From contig NZ_AMZN01000068.1 of NCBI RefSeq assembly GCF_000331535.1, positions 1-63,654 of the forward strand: a DNA stretch of 63,654 bases, given 5' to 3'. The translations under genes and the position numbers were made by a program. The notes below the pieces were generated by a model, which searched no databases, was not told where the DNA came from, and saw only the letters and a program-made list of their open reading frames with translations. The DNA comes from Fulvivirga imtechensis AK7 (GTDB taxonomy: Bacteria; Bacteroidota; Bacteroidia; Cytophagales; Cyclobacteriaceae). Shown here piece after piece: positions 36,888-45,957 of this stretch (the stretch's first letter is position 1; the number at the start of each line of letters is the position of its first letter).

Positions 36888-37493
36888 ATGCTCATGAAAT
36901 GGAGAAATATTTTTATCAACATGTTGGCATTAATTCTTTTTTTAAGTTTCATCACCCCGTCAGTGGCACAAAAGCTCGTTTACAGGGTGGAATATAAAGA
37001 TGACTCCATTGGATATTTGATTGCAGAAAGAAAAAATGTCGGCTCGAAAACTATCTACCAACTTGAGAGCCGCACCAACATTAATATGCTCTTCAGTTTT
37101 AATCACTATGCTTACTATAGGTCAGAATACGAAAATGACATGCTGGTGGATGCCCGAACCGAAAGTTTTCTTAACGACAAAGGAAATACCACCACCAGCA
37201 CCACGTATGAAAATGGAACCTATCTAATAAAAAAGGATAAAACTACCTCGAAGCAGTCGGCCCCCATCTACGAAAGCATAGCTGCTTTGTATTTCAACAG
37301 GCCCAGAAATTCAAGGATCTTTTCAGAAAGACACGGTTCCTTTTTTGCTATAAGCAAGGTAAATGAACGGCAATTTGAACTCATTAAACCCGATAACCGC
37401 AGAAATATTTATTATTTTGACGGGGACCAATGCGATAAAGCCACACTGAATTTGCCACTGGCTACAGTTTACCTTGTAAGAATTTCTAATTAA
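36888..37493 (+). CDS. DUF6134-like secreted protein
   Basis: 201 residues with a signal segment (IFINMLALILFLSFITPSVAQ). A beta-rich domain follows (VYRVEYKDDSIGYLIAERKNVGSKTIYQLES). The pattern of two conserved strands and YFNRPRNSRIFSER fits the DUF6134 group of Bacteroidota secreted proteins; function unknown. It is divergent from the sigma operon. Confidence 0.6.
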   Translation: MLMKWRNIFINMLALILFLSFITPSVAQKLVYRVEYKDDSIGYLIAERKNVGSKTIYQLESRTNINMLFSFNHYAYYRSEYENDMLVDARTESFLNDKGNTTTSTTYENGTYLIKKDKTTSKQSAPIYESIAALYFNRPRNSRIFSERHGSFFAISKVNERQFELIKPDNRRNIYYFDGDQCDKATLNLPLATVYLVRISN

Positions 37494-37566
37494 TTCATTT
37501 ATTTTTCTATATATCATTTACAATATCGTATCTTTCAAGTTTGACGAGTTTTTATTTTGTAATTCA

Positions 37567-38487
37567 ATGGAGAAAGAAAAGCTAAGTGTAGAACATGTAT
37601 TGGCGATGGACCTGCCTGAGATTATTGTGTATGCAGCCCCTGTGATGTTTGCCCTGGTGGCGCTGGAGTGGATAGTAAGTGCTTATCAAAAGCGTGAACT
37701 TTATGACAAAAGAGATACCCTGGCCGCTACGGTCATAGGTCTTGTAAATGTAGGTATAAGCGCTGCGATCAAAGTTATTACTTTTGGTATCATTCTCTTT
37801 TTTTATAACCTGGTGCCCTGGACTATCCCACACACCTGGTGGGCTTATGTGCTGTGTTTTATCTGGATCGATTTTTGGCGATACTGGGCACATAGAATAG
37901 CTCATGAAAACCGTTTTTGGTGGGCTACCCATGTTACTCATCATAATTCGGAAAAATACAATTGGTCTGTTTCCTTTAGGTTGGGATGGACGCAGCATAT
38001 TAAGATCATATTCTTTATTCCGGTGGCGTTAACAGGTTTTCACCCTGTTGTATTCTTCATATGCCATCAAATAGCAGTTTTATACCAGTTCTGGATACAT
38101 ACAGAGTACATTAGAAAGCTGCCCAAGCCGATAGAATTTTTCTTTACCACGCCATCTCATCACAGAGTGCATCATGCAAGGAATGAGAAGTATCTCGATA
38201 AAAATTACGGATCTACATTTATTATTTGGGACCGGATGTTTGGTACTTTTCAGCCTGAGGAAGAGCAGGCCGACTACGGGATTACCACCCCGGTAAATTC
38301 TTACAATCCGGTAATCTTGTGCTTTCATGAATGGATGGACATTGTTAAAGATATTAAGCATTCCAAATCATTGAAGGAGGCCTGGATGGTGACTTTTAGC
38401 CGGCCAAGCAAACTTGCGCAGAAGAAGGAGGCTCTTCAGAAAAATATTGATGCGGGAATTTTGGAGCCTCGGGCCAAATCAGCATAG
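37567..38487 (+). CDS. Sterol desaturase/fatty acid hydroxylase superfamily protein
   Basis: 306 residues with about four membrane helices. Three His boxes form the diiron site: [20 protein letters not shown] and [18 protein letters not shown]. Members hydroxylate or desaturate lipids at the membrane; the substrate is unknown. A VOC-family gene follows after 28 bp. Confidence 0.88.
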   Translation: MEKEKLSVEHVLAMDLPEIIVYAAPVMFALVALEWIVSAYQKRELYDKRDTLAATVIGLVNVGISAAIKVITFGIILFFYNLVPWTIPHTWWAYVLCFIWIDFWRYWAHRIAHENRFWWATHVTHHNSEKYNWSVSFRLGWTQHIKIIFFIPVALTGFHPVVFFICHQIAVLYQFWIHTEYIRKLPKPIEFFFTTPSHHRVHHARNEKYLDKNYGSTFIIWDRMFGTFQPEEEQADYGITTPVNSYNPVILCFHEWMDIVKDIKHSKSLKEAWMVTFSRPSKLAQKKEALQKNIDAGILEPRAKSA

Positions 38488-38515
38488 ATTTGTTATAAAC
38501 AAACATTTAAAAAAC

Positions 38516-38929
38516 ATGAATCCGTTCCACCTGGCCTTTCCGGTAGCCGACCTGCAAACTACCAGAAAATTTTATACAGAAGTATTGGGTTGCGAAACAG
38601 GACGTAGCTCCGATAAATGGATAGATTTTAATTTTTTCGGGCATCAGGTAGTAGCACACCTGAAGCCCGAGGAGGCGGGCTCAGACCACACTAATGAAGT
38701 AGATGGAGATCAGGTGCCTGTAAAGCATTTTGGTGTTATACTGGAAATGGGCGAATGGGAACAACTGGCGGAAAAATTAAAAGCACATCAGATCAGTTTC
38801 ATTATTGAACCACATATTCGCTTTAAAGGAGAAGTGGGCGAACAGGCGACTATGTTCTTTCTTGATCCCAGTGGCAATGCTCTGGAATTCAAAGCCTTCA
38901 AAGATAAAAGTCAGATCTTTGCCCACTGA
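38516..38929 (+). CDS. VOC-family (glyoxalase-like) protein
   Basis: 137 residues from ATG 38516 ([20 protein letters not shown]). Two betaalphabetabetabeta modules with [15 protein letters not shown] and [12 protein letters not shown] carry the His/Glu metal ligands usual for the superfamily. Upstream in-frame starts would overlap the previous gene. Bacteroidota relatives are annotated only as VOC or dioxygenase-like; the substrate is not known. Confidence 0.8.
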   Translation: MNPFHLAFPVADLQTTRKFYTEVLGCETGRSSDKWIDFNFFGHQVVAHLKPEEAGSDHTNEVDGDQVPVKHFGVILEMGEWEQLAEKLKAHQISFIIEPHIRFKGEVGEQATMFFLDPSGNALEFKAFKDKSQIFAH

Positions 38930-38973
38930 TCTAAGAGGTGATGTATCAGAAGCTAATTGTTAAAAGCTCCTGC

Positions 38974-39121
38974 TAATTAGTGTCTCTAAGAAAACGCCAA
39001 TGTCTGCGTTACGCCAGCCCCAAAAATGCTTTTCCCGACAACTGTAACAACTGTACGGGAATCCGCTTTTTGGAACTTCATTTCTTAAAGCCACTTAGCG
39101 TTTTCTTACAAACACTAATTA
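38974..39121. mobile_element. 148-bp element with 24-nt terminal inverted repeats (MITE-like)
   Basis: The left end starts TAATTAGTGTCTCTAAGAAA and the right end is its inverted copy (TTTCTTACAAACACTAATTA) with two mismatches over 24 nt. The GC-richer centre has no reading frame. This is the most complete copy in the window; solo or partial copies lie at 77, 9318, 17370 and 32687. It occupies most of the 320-bp gap between the VOC gene and the next gene. No transposase is present. Confidence 0.7.
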
Positions 39122-39248
39122 AATCCGGCTAGATTTTCAATAATTTAATTTTTCCACGTTATTTGAATAATACTACTTATGCCGTTGCTGCTAGGCGTAT
39201 GCTTTCTTAAAGCATTTTTTGGTTTGAAGTGGAGTACTATTAATTATT

Positions 39249-40274
39249 TTGACAATGCCCAAATTCTACTTTTTGCTACTGGCCCTTTTCTGTTTTTCTG
39301 AGTCTGTACAGGCTCAGGAGGAAGTGAATGTAGCTCAAATACTCGACTCTTTGCAATATGGAGCAGAGCTTCCTTCGGAAATTTTGCAGACAAAATCATT
39401 GGTATTGGTGAAGGTGCCGCCCAAAAGCACACAGCCATACCTTAGGGGTAGTTGGAAGAAGTTGGCCGAGCAGGCACAGCCAGGGTTTAAAAGAGCGGGC
39501 ATAGACGCAGTGGTATACTACTATGTAGAAGATATTTATAGTGGTAAAGAGCCTTATCTTTCGTTTATGGAAGATTTCAAAAAACGAGGTTTGGAAAATA
39601 TTATTTTCCTGGTGCAGGAAGCGGCAAACTACAGGATCGTACTCACCAAAATGAACGATGGAGACCCATTGATAAAATCAGGCCAGCAGGCCTGGCAAAC
39701 TCAGCATGCTGATCTGGCGATGGCGCTGAACAACCTGTACAAAGCAGCAGCTAATTCTGCACAGGCAAGAGAAAACCTGCTTATCCTGGAAGTTCCGGAA
39801 TTTGGCACGATGACCAGTCCGATTAAAGGCAGAAGAGGAGAGTATTATGACCTGAATTTTTCTTCCGAAAGGCTTGCCATAGTACCTTTTGCTGATACTG
39901 CTCAGATTAACCAGGTGATGGCAGATTATCCGTACAAATACGGCTTTGTAGATGCAAACAAAGGGGATACAAAACTCCGTTCTGATGGCTATCAATATAT
40001 TTTGTATTACGTACACACCACCGGCAAAGAAGTAAAGGAAATGCTGGGTTATAATACCACTGACACCGAAACGGCTTATGTGTCTGAGGTAGTAAAAGAT
40101 GGCCAGGTTCGTGTAAATTCGTATAGTATTGATATCCCGGTTTATAAGTTCTATATCAAACATATCTATTCAGGCAATGTTTTTTTAGGCAAGAAGTGGG
40201 ATGCAGCCCCTACCTGGCAGCAGGCATTGACCAACTATATTGATAACCTTAGGAACGAACTGGTGAGGAAGTGA
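39249..40274 (+). CDS. Secreted protein of unknown function
   Basis: 341 residues with a signal peptide (PKFYFLLLALFCFSESVQAQ). No family recognised. Blocks with helix-strand alternation (KRAGIDAVVYYYVEDIYSG, RGLENIIFLVQEAANYRIVLT, LLILEVPEFGTM) suggest two alpha/beta domains. ATG 39255 is an alternative start. A 48-bp region with poor promoter features lies between it and the repeat element. Confidence 0.6.
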   Translation: MTMPKFYFLLLALFCFSESVQAQEEVNVAQILDSLQYGAELPSEILQTKSLVLVKVPPKSTQPYLRGSWKKLAEQAQPGFKRAGIDAVVYYYVEDIYSGKEPYLSFMEDFKKRGLENIIFLVQEAANYRIVLTKMNDGDPLIKSGQQAWQTQHADLAMALNNLYKAAANSAQARENLLILEVPEFGTMTSPIKGRRGEYYDLNFSSERLAIVPFADTAQINQVMADYPYKYGFVDANKGDTKLRSDGYQYILYYVHTTGKEVKEMLGYNTTDTETAYVSEVVKDGQVRVNSYSIDIPVYKFYIKHIYSGNVFLGKKWDAAPTWQQALTNYIDNLRNELVRK

Positions 40275-40453
40275 TAGCTGAGCGCGGAGAGGAGGTTTGT
40301 AACTTTTATTTTCCGACTTGTTGTATCTCAATTTAAGGGACGATATCAGTCAGCCATAACAGATTAATCTGTGAGGCGATATCATGCGTTTGAGCAAAAC
40401 CGCCCTACCCACTGCTTTTTCCGATAATTGTTATTTATGGACTGATCATTTGT

Positions 40454-40612
40454 CTATTGCCTTTGCTTACTTGCCGATTGCCGACTGAGCATTACCTGGC
40501 TACCAGCTAAAATAAAAATAGAGAATAGAAACCCAGGAAAGGAAACAGGTAGAATTGCCAGGATCCAGATCAGTTTCTTATGGTATCTATGAGAGCTGCC
40601 AGAATTAGCCAT
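40454..40612 (-). CDS. Possible 52-residue membrane peptide
   Basis: ATG 40612 to TAG 40454 encodes a basic N-terminus (HRYHKK), one hydrophobic segment (LIWILAILPVSFPGFLFSIF, continuing to LAG) and a basic tail. It is the only credible frame in the 670-bp gap 40275-40946. There is no obvious promoter or homology, so it may be chance. The rest of this gap shows no gene apart from the sigma-54-like site. Confidence 0.3.
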   Translation of the reverse strand: MANSGSSHRYHKKLIWILAILPVSFPGFLFSIFILAGSQVMLSRQSASKQRQ

Positions 40613-40873
40613 AAATGGAAATACTATAAAAACAGGATAATGATTAATCTCCCGGCATTGCTGGTAAAAGAATATTCATAATAATGAAATTTTTATTTGT
40701 GAATTTCCGTTTCCATGGCTGCTGAGGAACAACAATTGCGGTTACCCTTCGTAATTATACATAATCTATAATTAAGGATATTATTACAAGGATAGGATAA
40801 AGTGGTCAATAATGCTTTTTGTTTTAAGGGATAATAATCTGTGAATTAGTAGGTTATGTCACTTTTTTAAAAG

Positions 40874-40890
40874 TTGGCACAGCAATTGAT
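40874..40890 (+). promoter_or_regulatory. Sigma-54-type promoter
   Basis: TTGGCAC, N5, TTGAT: the -24 GG and the -12 G are exactly 12 bp apart, as required. One mismatch in the -12 box (TTGA for TTGC). It lies 57 bp before ATG 40947 of a secreted protein gene. Confidence 0.5.
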
Positions 40891-40946
40891 GCTTTTGTCT
40901 TTGAAAGGAACATAAAATAATTTTTTAATCTATAAATGTGACGATT

Positions 40947-41435
40947 ATGCGAAAAGTGGTACTTGTACTTTTGGGTTTAGGGGTAGTATGCGGAGAAGCC
41001 ATGGCACTTATGGCTGCAGCAACTTTCAAAACGGCTGACGGGCAGAAAATACAGGTCACCATCGACAAAAAGGTGGTAAATTCTGTGCCAAAACAGTTCG
41101 TGAAAGTTGAAGGAAAAGGTGGTGTACATCAGGTGAAGATCAAAGTTTTTAATGGGCCGGAATTATTCGTAGCAAGCGAACAGTTAAGCATACGCGCCGG
41201 GTACAGAAGTGAGTTCACTGTTTTTATTAACGATTCCAAAACATTGGAAGTAAGACAAACAAGGGCCACAAAAATTTATCACTATCAATACAAAAATCCT
41301 GACAAGTTTTACAACCGAAGAAATTATGCCCTTTTGAAAGAGAGAAAGCCTTTAAAAAAACATACTCCTCATGATGACTTCGATATGTTAATGCCCGGCA
41401 AAGTGGGTGTTAGAGAAAGGGAGTTGTTGGCTTAA
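40947..41435 (+). CDS. Small secreted protein of unknown function
   Basis: 162 residues from ATG 40947; a GTG at 40938 is in frame. A signal segment (KVVLVLLGLGVVCGEAMALM) is followed by a beta-sandwich-like stretch (DGQKIQVTIDKKVVNSVPKQFVKVEGKGG, HQVKIKVFNGP) and a basic, Tyr/Lys-rich C-terminus. The first part recalls the N-terminal part of DUF4476 proteins, but the DUF4476 domain is absent. It has a sigma-54-like promoter and overlaps the convergent App1 gene by 4 bp. Confidence 0.55.
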   Translation: MRKVVLVLLGLGVVCGEAMALMAAATFKTADGQKIQVTIDKKVVNSVPKQFVKVEGKGGVHQVKIKVFNGPELFVASEQLSIRAGYRSEFTVFINDSKTLEVRQTRATKIYHYQYKNPDKFYNRRNYALLKERKPLKKHTPHDDFDMLMPGKVGVRERELLA

Positions 41436-42535
41436 TTCTCTGATTTATCTTTTTGATTTGGATCCCTTTCCAGGAGCTGACCGGCAAGGGATTCGGCTTT
41501 TTGTTCCTCTTCATGAGTTTCTTTGATCACCTTTTCCAATTCATCTTTAGTGATCCACCCATTTTCAAAGGCATGCTTTGCAGCTTCCGCGGTATTGGTT
41601 ACCAATAGCATTTCTACATCATGCTCTTTTAGCTCGCTGGCAATTCTGTTGATCTTCTTGTCTTTATTCGATGATGACACATCGCGGATATAAATGGCCT
41701 TAACCCTTCCTGGGAATTCTTTGGTAATTTCGGCATACAACAGACTATCATGTTGTCCGCTATCACCAATAAGAATGAATGACAGGTCAGCAAACGTGAC
41801 CATCAGATGCCGGATTTTCTCTAGCTTGTGTATGTGAGTGCCTCCGCCTGATTTAATAAGCTTCCAAAGGTTCACTTTCAGGTCCTGAAGAAGAAAAGGC
41901 CCTTTTGGTATGCTTCTTACTTTGCAAAAATCATCGAGGAAGTCGTATAGATTCCATTCACTGCTACTGACATAGAATATCGGGTTGGTTACATCAGCCT
42001 CAGGGCCATTTTGCAGAGCGTGATAAAAAGCGGCTACTCCGGTAAAGGGAAGCCGGGTTTTTGAGTTTTTTGTGAGGATCAGGCGTAGCTTTCTAAAAAC
42101 TTGTGTTGCATGAGAGATCAGTATGGTGTCATCTACATCTGAAATGATACCATAGGACGAACCTCCATGATGAATATATACCTCATCCTCGATCTCCAGT
42201 TCTTCCTGCTCTTCAACAATTTTATCCAACACTTTATACCGTACTTTGTGCCAACCGGCCTGGCTTAGTGGTTGCTTAAACCTAAATGTAGTTTCAAAGT
42301 ATCCCCGGGGGTCTGTAACCATTACTTTATCATGACCAAAAAGGTTTACTTCCACGCGTATGTCAGGGATGGGGCTACTCACATAGCGGCTGATCATTGC
42401 CCGGATATTTTTCCTGCGCTTATCATCATGAAATGCTTCATATAAAACGCGATCATCCAATACGTGCCCCCGGATGTGTACAATCTTTTGGGTACCGTAT
42501 CCTCGGTAAGGCAGGATCACAGGAGGAGACAGCAA
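41432..42535 (-). CDS. App1-like phosphatidate phosphatase (DUF2183)
   Basis: 367 residues from TTG 42535. The HAD-type catalytic motif is GIISDVDDTILIS; also ILIGDSGQHD and RDVSS, all typical of App1/DUF2183 proteins, which remove phosphate from phosphatidic acid. Upstream of TTG 42535 the frame stays open for 21 more codons (KKFIRKPIKKLSLRLKKSLG) that look like the usual basic N-terminus of the family. The only extra start candidate there is ATT at 42598. It is divergent from a lipid kinase gene with the opposite reaction. Confidence 0.8.
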   Translation of the reverse strand: MLSPPVILPYRGYGTQKIVHIRGHVLDDRVLYEAFHDDKRRKNIRAMISRYVSSPIPDIRVEVNLFGHDKVMVTDPRGYFETTFRFKQPLSQAGWHKVRYKVLDKIVEEQEELEIEDEVYIHHGGSSYGIISDVDDTILISHATQVFRKLRLILTKNSKTRLPFTGVAAFYHALQNGPEADVTNPIFYVSSSEWNLYDFLDDFCKVRSIPKGPFLLQDLKVNLWKLIKSGGGTHIHKLEKIRHLMVTFADLSFILIGDSGQHDSLLYAEITKEFPGRVKAIYIRDVSSSNKDKKINRIASELKEHDVEMLLVTNTAEAAKHAFENGWITKDELEKVIKETHEEEQKAESLAGQLLERDPNQKDKSEN

Positions 42536-42658
42536 TCCCAGGCTCTTCTTGAGGCGAAGAGAAAGCTTTTTGATCGGTTTACGAATAAACTTTTTAATGC
42601 TCCTACAGTTTTATTCTATAACTTGTAATGGTATCCCAATGTTCCTTTTTAGCTATCT

Positions 42659-43552
42659 ATGAATAAGATACTTTTTGTTATCAATCCTATTTCCGGAGGA
42701 CGAGACAAAACCGGCTTGCACCAGGAGATCTATTCTTTTTGTAAAAATAATCATCTGCAAGGCGAGATAATGGAAACGACAGGTAAAAATGACTTTGATC
42801 GCATTCATAAAAAGATGGAACAGGTTGCCCCGGATACTGTAGTAGCCTGTGGTGGTGATGGTACTATTAACATGGTGGCACAGGCACTTCTCAAAAAGAG
42901 TATTACACTAGGCATTATACCACTTGGCTCGGCCAACGGATTGGCTGCTGAGTTACTTATACCCCGCGATATAAAAAAAGCCCTTGACATCATTAAAGAG
43001 AATAATGTGCTCCCTATAGATATCGTACAAATAAACGGAAAATACATCTCGCTTCACTTGAGTGATGTTGGCTTTAATGCCAAACTCATTAAGCATTTTG
43101 ACCAGGGCAGGGTGAGGGGTAAGCTGGGCTACCTGACGCATTTCTTTAAAACGCTCCATAAAAAGAGCCCTCGCAGATATACTTTTAACCTCAAGGGAAA
43201 TAAATTTAGAAGAAGAGCCGAAATGGTAGTATTCGCCAATGCCTCCAGATATGGAACAGGAGCGGTTGTAAATCCTGAAGGGATTATCAATGATGGCAAA
43301 TTTGAAGTTTGCATTTTTAAACCTTATCCCTGGTATGCCATATTTCGCCTTACCTTTGATTTCTTTACCGGCAGAATGAAAAAGTCTCCCTATGTGAAGA
43401 TCTTCTCAACAACGGAGATCACCGTTAAAGCCCATAAGGCAGTGCCCTTACAGATAGATGGTGAGGTAATAGGTGATTTCAAAACAGTATACGTAAAAAT
43501 GCTCCAAAAACAGCTACCCGTTATCGTGTCCCCTTATTTTAAAATAACGTGA
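42659..43552 (+). CDS. Diacylglycerol kinase-family lipid kinase
   Basis: 297 residues. NPISGGR, VACGGDGTINMVAQAL (nucleotide-binding GGDGT) and PLGSANGLAAEL match the YegS/DgkB/BmrU family. It phosphorylates diacylglycerol or a related lipid. With the divergent App1 phosphatase next door, the pair could set the phosphatidate/diacylglycerol balance. The stop codon TGA lies inside a partial GTGAGTTTGATATA repeat. Confidence 0.85.
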   Translation: MNKILFVINPISGGRDKTGLHQEIYSFCKNNHLQGEIMETTGKNDFDRIHKKMEQVAPDTVVACGGDGTINMVAQALLKKSITLGIIPLGSANGLAAELLIPRDIKKALDIIKENNVLPIDIVQINGKYISLHLSDVGFNAKLIKHFDQGRVRGKLGYLTHFFKTLHKKSPRRYTFNLKGNKFRRRAEMVVFANASRYGTGAVVNPEGIINDGKFEVCIFKPYPWYAIFRLTFDFFTGRMKKSPYVKIFSTTEITVKAHKAVPLQIDGEVIGDFKTVYVKMLQKQLPVIVSPYFKIT

Positions 43553-43762
43553 GTTTGATATAAAGGTCATGAGTAATGAGTAGAAGAATGGCAATGCGAA
43601 CTACAAAATGTGATACTCCAGTCTCAATACTCAATACTAATATCTCAATCAATGCCATTAAGTTAGGGGTATCCAACAACTTCAGTTGATTTTGTGGATA
43701 AATGACATTACACCATCATTAACCACAGAAGAAGCAGAGGAGGAACAGGAATCATAGATCAC

Positions 43763-43870
43763 TACGTCATCCTTCAGGATCCCCTGATCCTCGGCAGAAG
43801 TTGAAACCCGGACACTGCCGGTAGCGAGGAGATCCCGGATCTTCACCGCGTTACGTCCGGGATGACGGTA
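43763..43870. repeat. GC-rich palindromic intergenic element
   Basis: TACGTCATCC at the left and GGATGACGGTA at the right are inverted copies about 100 bp apart, with inner hairpins (AGGATCCCCTGATCCT). It lies in the gene-free stretch 43553-43982 together with a TCTCAATACTCAATACTAATA run (43621-43642). I see no gene in this stretch. Confidence 0.5.
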
Positions 43871-43892
43871 GTGGGGGAGTTGATATGCATAC

Positions 43893-43929
43893 CTTTAATC
43901 GGTTCTACTATATCGAACTCACATTAAAA
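43893..43929. repeat. Intergenic repeat (second full copy)
   Basis: TTTAATCGGTTCTACTATAT plus CGAACTCACATTAAA, matching the copy at 30273-30308 at all but about two positions. It lies directly after the beta-oxidation operon's terminator. Confidence 0.65.
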
Positions 43930-43966
43930 TAAAAAGGCCATGAACCAGTCATGACCTTTATTTTAG
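43926..43966 (-). terminator. Terminator of the beta-oxidation operon
   Basis: AAAATAAAAAGGCCATGA, loop ACCAG, then TCATGACCTTTATTTT form a long stem with two mismatches. Read on the minus strand it ends in a T-rich run, 17 bp after the fadE stop. Confidence 0.75.
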
Positions 43967-43982
43967 GTTTAGGTGTTAGATC

Positions 43983-45812
43983 TTAGAAAGGATATTGATT
44001 TTTAGCGATCACATGATCTGCCACCCTTCTTCTGGCGTTCTTAAGGTTGTGTGGCTCCATTTTGGTGAACCTCTTTAGCCCCATAAGCATCATACGCTGC
44101 TCATCTCCTTCTGCGAATGCATATATAGCTTCTTTACCGGCAGCAGCGGCCTTTTCTATAGCTTCATACAGGTAAATTCGCATCATATCCGTCTCAATGC
44201 TTACTGCTTCAGCATCTTTTTGACCTGCCTGTTTCTCTACTCTAAGCAAACATGACTCGGCCACATAGCCTTCTATTAACATATCGGCCAGGTTCATTAG
44301 TATTTCCTGCTCATCGCTAAGCTTTTGCATAAGTTTTTGCACTGCAGCACCGGCTACCATCAAACCTGCCTTTTTCAGATTGCGGAGCGCCTTTTTCTCT
44401 TTGGCAAATAGCTCTTCACCATCCGATGCTCCAAAGTCAGGAATAGACATGAGCTCTTTTTGAACAGCCATAGCGGGGCTCATCAGGTCCAGATGGCCTT
44501 TCATAGCACGCTTCAGCAGCATGTCAATACACAACATCCTGTTGATCTCGTTGGTGCCTTCAAAGATCCTGTTGATGCGTGCATCTCTGTAAGCCCTGTC
44601 CATCGGACCCTCGGCTGAGAATCCCATACCTCCGTAGATCTGGACGCCCTCATCGGCAACGAAATCCAGTACTTCAGAGCCATTGACTTTAAGGATCGCA
44701 CATTCAATAGCAAACTCCTCAACAGACTTCAATCTGGCCTGTGCAGGATCCGTGCCCTGGCCAATTAACGAATCGTAAGCATCGTCAATATTTTGACCGG
44801 CTCTGTAGTGAGCAGATTCAGAGGCATAAACTTTAGCCGCCATTTCTGCTATTTTATGTTTGATAGCGCCAAAGTTTGAAATGGAAGTTCCAAACTGCTT
44901 TCTTTCGTTAGCATAGTTTACAGCATTGTTAATAATAGCTTTGCTGCCTCCAATAGCGGCAATACCGAGCTTGATGCGACCGATATTCAGGATGTTAACT
45001 GCTATTTTGAAGCCATTTTCCCTATCAGAAAGAAGATTTTCAACAGGTACCTTCGTGTCATTGAAGAAGATCTGTCTGGTAGAAGACCCTTTGATACCCA
45101 TCTTCTTTTCCTCTTCATTCATGGTAATGCCACCAAAATCTTTCTCAACAATGAATGCAGAAAGATTTTTATCATCATCAATTTTGGCAAATACAATGAA
45201 AATATCTGCAAAACCACCATTGGTTATCCACATTTTCTGGCCATTGATAAGGTAATGCTTACCATCATCTGTTAGCTTGGCCTTTGTCTTTCCTGAGTTC
45301 GCATCTGATCCCGAATCAGGTTCTGTCAAACAGTAAGATGCTTTCCACTCACCCGTAGCTAGCTTTGGAAGGTACTTGGCCTTTTGATCCTCATTGCCAT
45401 AATACAAGATGGGCAATGTACCAATACCTGTATGGGCTGAAATTGCAACAGCAAAAGAATGGCCTGCGCCTAATATTTCCGCTACCAGCATGGAAGTATT
45501 GAAGTCCATACCGAACCCTCCATACTGTTCGGGTACGGATGTGCCAAGAAGGCCCAGCTCTCCTGCTTTATCTAATAACGAAGGCATTAGCTCAGGGTGC
45601 TTCATAGAATCAATTTCATCCAAACGGGGATTGATCTCCTGCTCCAGGAAGTCTTTACATGTCTGAGCGATCATTTTTTGCTCTTCACTCCACTCTTCAG
45701 GTGTAAATATTTCATTGGCTTCTGTCTCACGGATCAGAAATTCCCCTCCTTTAATAGCCGACTTAGTTCCGGCCGGTATCTCCTTTGATTGGTCTGTTGC
45801 TGTAGTACTCAT
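43983..45812 (-). CDS. fadE: Acyl-CoA dehydrogenase
   Basis: 609 residues. YCLTEPDSGSDANSGKTKA (FAD/substrate loop), MWITNGGFADIFIVFAK, QIYGGMGFSAEGPMDRAYRDARI and FEGTNEINRMLCI are the family signatures. A C-terminal helical extension of about 180 residues is typical of the B. subtilis FadE type. It makes the first trans-2 double bond in beta-oxidation. It is last in the MarR-fadN-fadA-fadE order, which matches the fadNAE operon of B. subtilis. Confidence 0.9.
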   Translation of the reverse strand: MSTTATDQSKEIPAGTKSAIKGGEFLIRETEANEIFTPEEWSEEQKMIAQTCKDFLEQEINPRLDEIDSMKHPELMPSLLDKAGELGLLGTSVPEQYGGFGMDFNTSMLVAEILGAGHSFAVAISAHTGIGTLPILYYGNEDQKAKYLPKLATGEWKASYCLTEPDSGSDANSGKTKAKLTDDGKHYLINGQKMWITNGGFADIFIVFAKIDDDKNLSAFIVEKDFGGITMNEEEKKMGIKGSSTRQIFFNDTKVPVENLLSDRENGFKIAVNILNIGRIKLGIAAIGGSKAIINNAVNYANERKQFGTSISNFGAIKHKIAEMAAKVYASESAHYRAGQNIDDAYDSLIGQGTDPAQARLKSVEEFAIECAILKVNGSEVLDFVADEGVQIYGGMGFSAEGPMDRAYRDARINRIFEGTNEINRMLCIDMLLKRAMKGHLDLMSPAMAVQKELMSIPDFGASDGEELFAKEKKALRNLKKAGLMVAGAAVQKLMQKLSDEQEILMNLADMLIEGYVAESCLLRVEKQAGQKDAEAVSIETDMMRIYLYEAIEKAAAAGKEAIYAFAEGDEQRMMLMGLKRFTKMEPHNLKNARRRVADHVIAKNQYPF

Positions 45813-45885
45813 AGTATTTAGTCTTTAGTAGTGAGTCTATAGTCTCACCAGTGTTGTTAATGTTTAATGCTTTTAAGTTATATCG

Positions 45886-45954
45886 AGTAGTCACTGGTCT
45901 CTAGTCACTGGTCGCTAATCACAAGCAACCAGTGACAAGTAACTAGTGACCAGA
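45886..45954. repeat. Iterated GTCACTGGT repeats between fadA and fadE
   Basis: AGTCACTGGTC occurs twice in direct order, followed by inverted copies ACCAGTGAC and CTAGTGACCAG. The whole forms a long imperfect palindrome ending at the fadA stop. A related palindrome lies between fadN and fadA. Confidence 0.6.
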
Positions 45955-45957
45955 TAG

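Noticed and set aside
45886-45954. Repeats as a CRISPR array
   Set aside because: Units are short, partly inverted, without regular spacers, and no cas gene is near.
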